Assembly (NCBI GenBank): GCA_009776675.1
Contig: WRNK01000038.1
Coordinates: forward strand, 1 to 8,916
Direction of reading: 5' to 3'
Origin: Methanimicrococcus sp.
Lineage (GTDB): Archaea; Halobacteriota; Methanosarcinia; Methanosarcinales; Methanosarcinaceae
Length of the DNA: 8,916 bases
Shown: positions 7,151 to 8,916 of the stretch, piece after piece
Layout: each line of letters begins with the position of its first letter
Position numbering within the stretch: the first letter of the stretch is position 1
Translations under genes and position numbers: made by a program
Notes under the pieces: generated by a model
What the model was told of the DNA's origin: nothing
The model's database searches: none
Seen by the model: only the letters and a program-made list of their open reading frames with translations

Positions 7151-7180
7151 TTTTATTATCTTTTATTATCTTTTATTATA
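7151..7180 (+). repeat. Three tandem copies of a 10-bp AT-rich unit ahead of the bactofilin gene
   Basis: TTTTATTATC occurs twice in succession and is followed by TTTTATTATA, so there are three units of 10 bp with one mismatch. The last unit contains TTTATTATA, which reads as a TATA box, and transcription from it would begin near 7202-7206. The same T-rich tract could also act as the terminator of the upstream PUA gene, since U-runs end archaeal transcripts. The copy number may vary by slippage. Confidence 0.85.
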
Positions 7181-7207
7181 TCCATAACGAATTTTGGGGC
7201 TGACGTT

Positions 7208-7288
7208 ATTTCTGAAAAATTACTGACAACATTTATCATTCCTGATAATGCTGCCATTGAAAAAGATGCCATTTTCACAAAATCCAGC
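7208..7288 (+). other. Probable N-terminal coding extension of the bactofilin gene without a standard start codon
   Basis: The frame of the ATG at 7289 is open upstream to a TGA at 7106-7108. From about 7229 it reads TTFIIPDNAAIEKDAIFTKS and runs directly into MIIGHH. This has the strand-turn pattern of the downstream beta-helix and looks genuinely coded. No ATG, GTG or TTG exists in this frame between 7109 and 7289. Non-standard candidates are ATT at 7208, which lies 8 nt after GGGG and about 30 bp from the TATA-like repeat, and CTG at 7223. Other explanations are a point mutation that destroyed the start, or a sequence error. Confidence 0.5.
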
Positions 7289-8488
7289 ATGATCATTGGG
7301 CATCATGCAAACATTGAGCTCAAGCTTCATGTCGGCTTTTTGATGATCGGCGAAGGTGCCATCATGGGTGAAGATGTCGTATCTGACGGCGACATCCGCG
7401 CAGATATGTGGTGCAGATTTGAAAAGACTGTGAAAGGTGGTGGTGACGCTTATTTGGGCGAATTTACCGTCATCAACGGCAAAATCACTGTTGAGGGTGA
7501 TTTGGATGTCGGCAAAAATGTAAAACTCAACGGCGGCTTTTTATCAAAAGGCTGGATCGTGGTGAGAAATTCACTGCCGCTTATGGTTTTTATTTACATT
7601 TATATTCGAGAGCTAATCGGCATCGGCAAAACAAATGAAGAAATTGACAAGGCTTTAAATGATCTGTTTCAAGACGATGAAATTGACATCGAAAAATTAA
7701 AAGAAGCCAATATTTCCGACATTTTAAATCACGGCGGATTTTTCATTGTTCCTGTCGGCTCTAAATTTTCTAAAGACGCGATAAACACTCCCGAAAATGC
7801 TGTTGTCGGAAAAAACTGCAGAATTGAGGGAAACCTTTACTGTTCTCGCTTTGAAGGCGGCCCATATATGACTTATACCGGATTTTTAAAATCCAAAGGC
7901 GATATTTGGCTGGCTGAAGGCACAAAATTCAACGGAACCATTCATGCCCCCGGCAAATTAATTGTCGGGAGAAATGTTAACATTGTCGGCAATATTTCAG
8001 CAAAGGCTGTTGTTATTCATGAAACGTCCCGTGTTGTCGGCAAAATTTCCTGCGGAAACATTCGTGTTGCTATCGGTGACGATTTTGACTTGAAAGATCA
8101 CGATAATAAAGAAAAGATTTTTTCAAAATCGAATTCGTTTGACAGATTAAGTGAAATTTATGTTGTGAAAGAATTTGCAAATGTTTTAAAAATTGAAGAA
8201 ACAGAAGACGAAGACGAATCAAAAACTGAACAAACAAAAACAACTGAAAATGATGTTGAAGAAACAGTAAATGCTGAATCGCCTGAATCCAAAAAGACAA
8301 AAGAAAATGAAGAAGATTCAAACGGAGCTTCAGAAGACGTTCAAAAAGACGCTCCAAAAAGCAGACGCCAGCAAAGGCGCGCGACCAAATCAAAAAAATC
8401 AAAAGAAGATATTGCCATTGTAAATGTTTTTACAGGTGAAAACATTGAAAAACCGGAAGAGAGAGAAGAGGTTTCCGGTTCCAAATAA
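7289..8488 (+). CDS. Bactofilin-like polymer-forming cytoskeletal protein
   Basis: From ATG 7289 the product has 399 residues. Two blocks of short repeating beta-strands with regularly placed Gly, Asp and Asn (about 1-90 and 165-262) give the right-handed beta-helix pattern of bactofilins, which polymerise without nucleotide; examples are VINGKITVEGDLDVGKNVKLNGG and GKLIVGRNVNIVGNISAKAVVI. Between the blocks, GWIVVRNSLPLMVFIYIYI (88-106) is hydrophobic enough to touch or enter the membrane and is followed by a charged helical stretch (to about 145). The last 97 residues are a highly charged, low-complexity tail with a basic patch KSRRQQRRATKSKKSK and an end at SGSK. A structural or membrane-associated scaffold role is inferred from the family; the cellular function of archaeal bactofilins is poorly known. 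The true N-terminus probably lies upstream (see 7208-7288). The stop lies within a 38-bp tandem duplication. Confidence 0.82.
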   Translation: MIIGHHANIELKLHVGFLMIGEGAIMGEDVVSDGDIRADMWCRFEKTVKGGGDAYLGEFTVINGKITVEGDLDVGKNVKLNGGFLSKGWIVVRNSLPLMVFIYIYIRELIGIGKTNEEIDKALNDLFQDDEIDIEKLKEANISDILNHGGFFIVPVGSKFSKDAINTPENAVVGKNCRIEGNLYCSRFEGGPYMTYTGFLKSKGDIWLAEGTKFNGTIHAPGKLIVGRNVNIVGNISAKAVVIHETSRVVGKISCGNIRVAIGDDFDLKDHDNKEKIFSKSNSFDRLSEIYVVKEFANVLKIEETEDEDESKTEQTKTTENDVEETVNAESPESKKTKENEEDSNGASEDVQKDAPKSRRQQRRATKSKKSKEDIAIVNVFTGENIEKPEEREEVSGSK

Positions 8489-8546
8489 AATCAAAAAAAC
8501 GAATCCTAATTTCCGGTTCCAAATAAAATCAAAAAACGACTCCTGT
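8472..8546 (+). repeat. 38-bp tandem duplication straddling the bactofilin stop codon
   Basis: Copy one (8472-8509) and copy two (8510-8546) share their first 27 bases exactly, beginning TTTCCGGTTCCAAATAAAAT. Copy two then lacks one A in the A-run, and the two copies diverge after CGA(A/C)TCCT. Copy one contains the last codons (Gly-Ser-Lys) and the TAA, so the second copy carries an untranslated replica of the gene's end. The near-identity suggests a recent duplication. Confidence 0.9.
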
Positions 8547-8670
8547 ATTCAATAGAGAAGTACATAAGTCTCCAAAAAATATATGGATGATTCTCTTTTG
8601 CAATTTTTTCCAAACGGAAAAGATAACCATGCACCGGATAACCTTGGGATAAAATAACAGCTGTTTGCAT
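8506..8670 (-). CDS. Possible small ORF of 54 residues, doubtful
   Basis: From ATG 8670 the frame reads MQTAVILSQGYPVHGYLFRL and continues to a TAG at 8506-8508, just inside the first copy of the 38-bp duplication. A TTTAAACA about 31 bp upstream could be a TATA box for a leaderless mRNA. The product is not recognised. It lies antisense just past the bactofilin gene, and no repeat or codon pattern supports it, so chance is at least as likely. Confidence 0.15.
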   Translation of the reverse strand: MQTAVILSQGYPVHGYLFRLEKIAKENHPYIFWRLMYFSIEYRSRFLILFGTGN

Positions 8671-8729
8671 TATTAATAACAGATTAAAAAAAGTGTTTAA
8701 ATCCCTGCGGCATCTATTGAAATCATAAA

Positions 8730-8755
8730 ATGTGACTGAAAAATTTCAGTCACAT
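8730..8755. terminator. Perfect 12-bp inverted repeat, probable bidirectional terminator or processing hairpin
   Basis: ATGTGACTGAAA and TTTCAGTCACAT pair perfectly around a 2-base AA, so the practical stem is about 11 bp with a 4-base loop. Read on the minus strand it is followed by TTTTATG; on the plus strand it is followed by an A-rich run. It lies between convergent genes, where it could end transcripts from either side. Confidence 0.6.
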
Positions 8756-8766
8756 AAAAAATAAAA

Positions 8767-8788
8767 GAAGAAGAGAAGACTCTTCTTC
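8767..8788 (-). terminator. Hairpin and U-tract terminator of the right-edge membrane protein gene
   Basis: The minus strand has GAAGAAGAG, a TCTT loop, then CTCTTCTTC, a perfect 9-bp stem, followed directly by TTTTATTTTTT. It sits 10 bp after the TAA at 8798-8800, which is typical placement for a hairpin plus U-tract terminator. Confidence 0.65.
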
Positions 8789-8797
8789 ATCGTTTTT

Positions 8798-8916
8798 TTA
8801 GTTGTCAAGCTCCTTGTCGCCTCTTATTCTCCTGTATGCAAACAAGATGACGGCAATGAGGAATAACAAAATAATCCAGAACCATTCTACTTTTAGAAGC
8901 GTATCAACCGGAGTAT
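8798..8916 (-). CDS. C-terminal end of a membrane-anchored protein, cut by the window edge
   Basis: Only 38 residues are inside the window, beginning TPVDTLLKVEWFW and ending RRIRGDKELDN, with a TAA at 8798-8800. Residues 11-26 of the fragment (WFWIILLFLIAVILFA) form one membrane helix followed at once by YRRIR, so the positively charged end should be cytoplasmic and the bulk of the protein outside or in the membrane. This is the tail architecture of archaeal surface proteins with a C-terminal anchor, but it also fits the last helix of a multi-pass membrane protein. The body of the protein is outside the window, so no function is assigned. A hairpin terminator follows the stop. Confidence 0.72.
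   Translation of the reverse strand, partial: TPVDTLLKVEWFWIILLFLIAVILFAYRRIRGDKELDN

Larger units (their letters stand above)
8489..8797. other. 309-bp intergenic region between convergent genes
   Basis: It holds the second copy of the 38-bp duplication, a T-rich tract (about 8602-8609) that could terminate bactofilin transcription, two short palindromes (AACAGCTGTT at 8656-8665 and TTATTAATAA at 8670-8679) and the two hairpins listed separately. The only readable small frame is a 54-aa minus-strand ORF at 8506-8670, listed separately at low confidence. No RNA gene is recognised. Confidence 0.5.

Noticed and set aside
8070..8402. Minus-strand 110-residue Leu/Phe-rich frame resembling a membrane protein
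   Set aside because: It is the reverse of the Lys/Glu-rich bactofilin tail, which produces Leu/Phe codons when read backwards.

Overview
The window looks like an AT-rich piece of a methanogenic archaeal chromosome. My best guess is a Methanosarcinales-type euryarchaeon. The evidence is an XPD/Rad3-type iron-sulfur helicase, a prepilin with an archaeal class III signal, an archaeal-style stand-alone PUA protein, a dUTPase of the form I recall from Methanosarcina, an archaeal bactofilin-like protein, and TATA-box promoters with several apparently short-leader or leaderless genes. MutL is a family that some archaea have and many lack. The taxon is inferred from memory of these families; no search was run.

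Layout. Five genes run leftward on the minus strand over 1-6409. In transcription order they are an unrecognised 187-aa protein (5846-6409), MutL (3754-5787), a dUTPase (3169-3687), a pilin-like secreted protein (2270-2911) and an XPD-family helicase cut by the left edge (1-2092). Three are DNA or nucleotide maintenance proteins: mismatch repair, uracil exclusion and helicase-based repair. Gaps of 58 and 66 bp between the first three genes would allow co-transcription. The pilin and xpd each have a recognisable TATA-like element. Between the pilin and the xpd TATA box lies an array of about nine 12-bp repeats, itself partly duplicated at a 36-bp scale.

Rightward from a shared AT-rich divergent promoter at about 6471-6484 runs a stand-alone PUA-domain protein (6507-7046). 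Next comes a bactofilin-like polymer-forming protein (ATG at 7289, stop at 8488). Its N-terminal coding signal clearly extends upstream of the first ATG but has no standard start codon, and three exact-spaced 10-bp repeats lie in front of it. A 38-bp tandem duplication straddles its stop codon.

The right end (8489-8797) is a 309-bp gap with two strong hairpins. After it comes the C-terminal end of a membrane-anchored protein on the minus strand (8798-8916). The PUA and bactofilin genes converge with this last gene at the hairpins.

No rRNA, tRNA, CRISPR array, insertion sequence or complete mobile element was seen. The most notable items are the 12-bp repeat array next to the xpd promoter, the missing start codon of the bactofilin gene, and the several short tandem duplications in the spacers.
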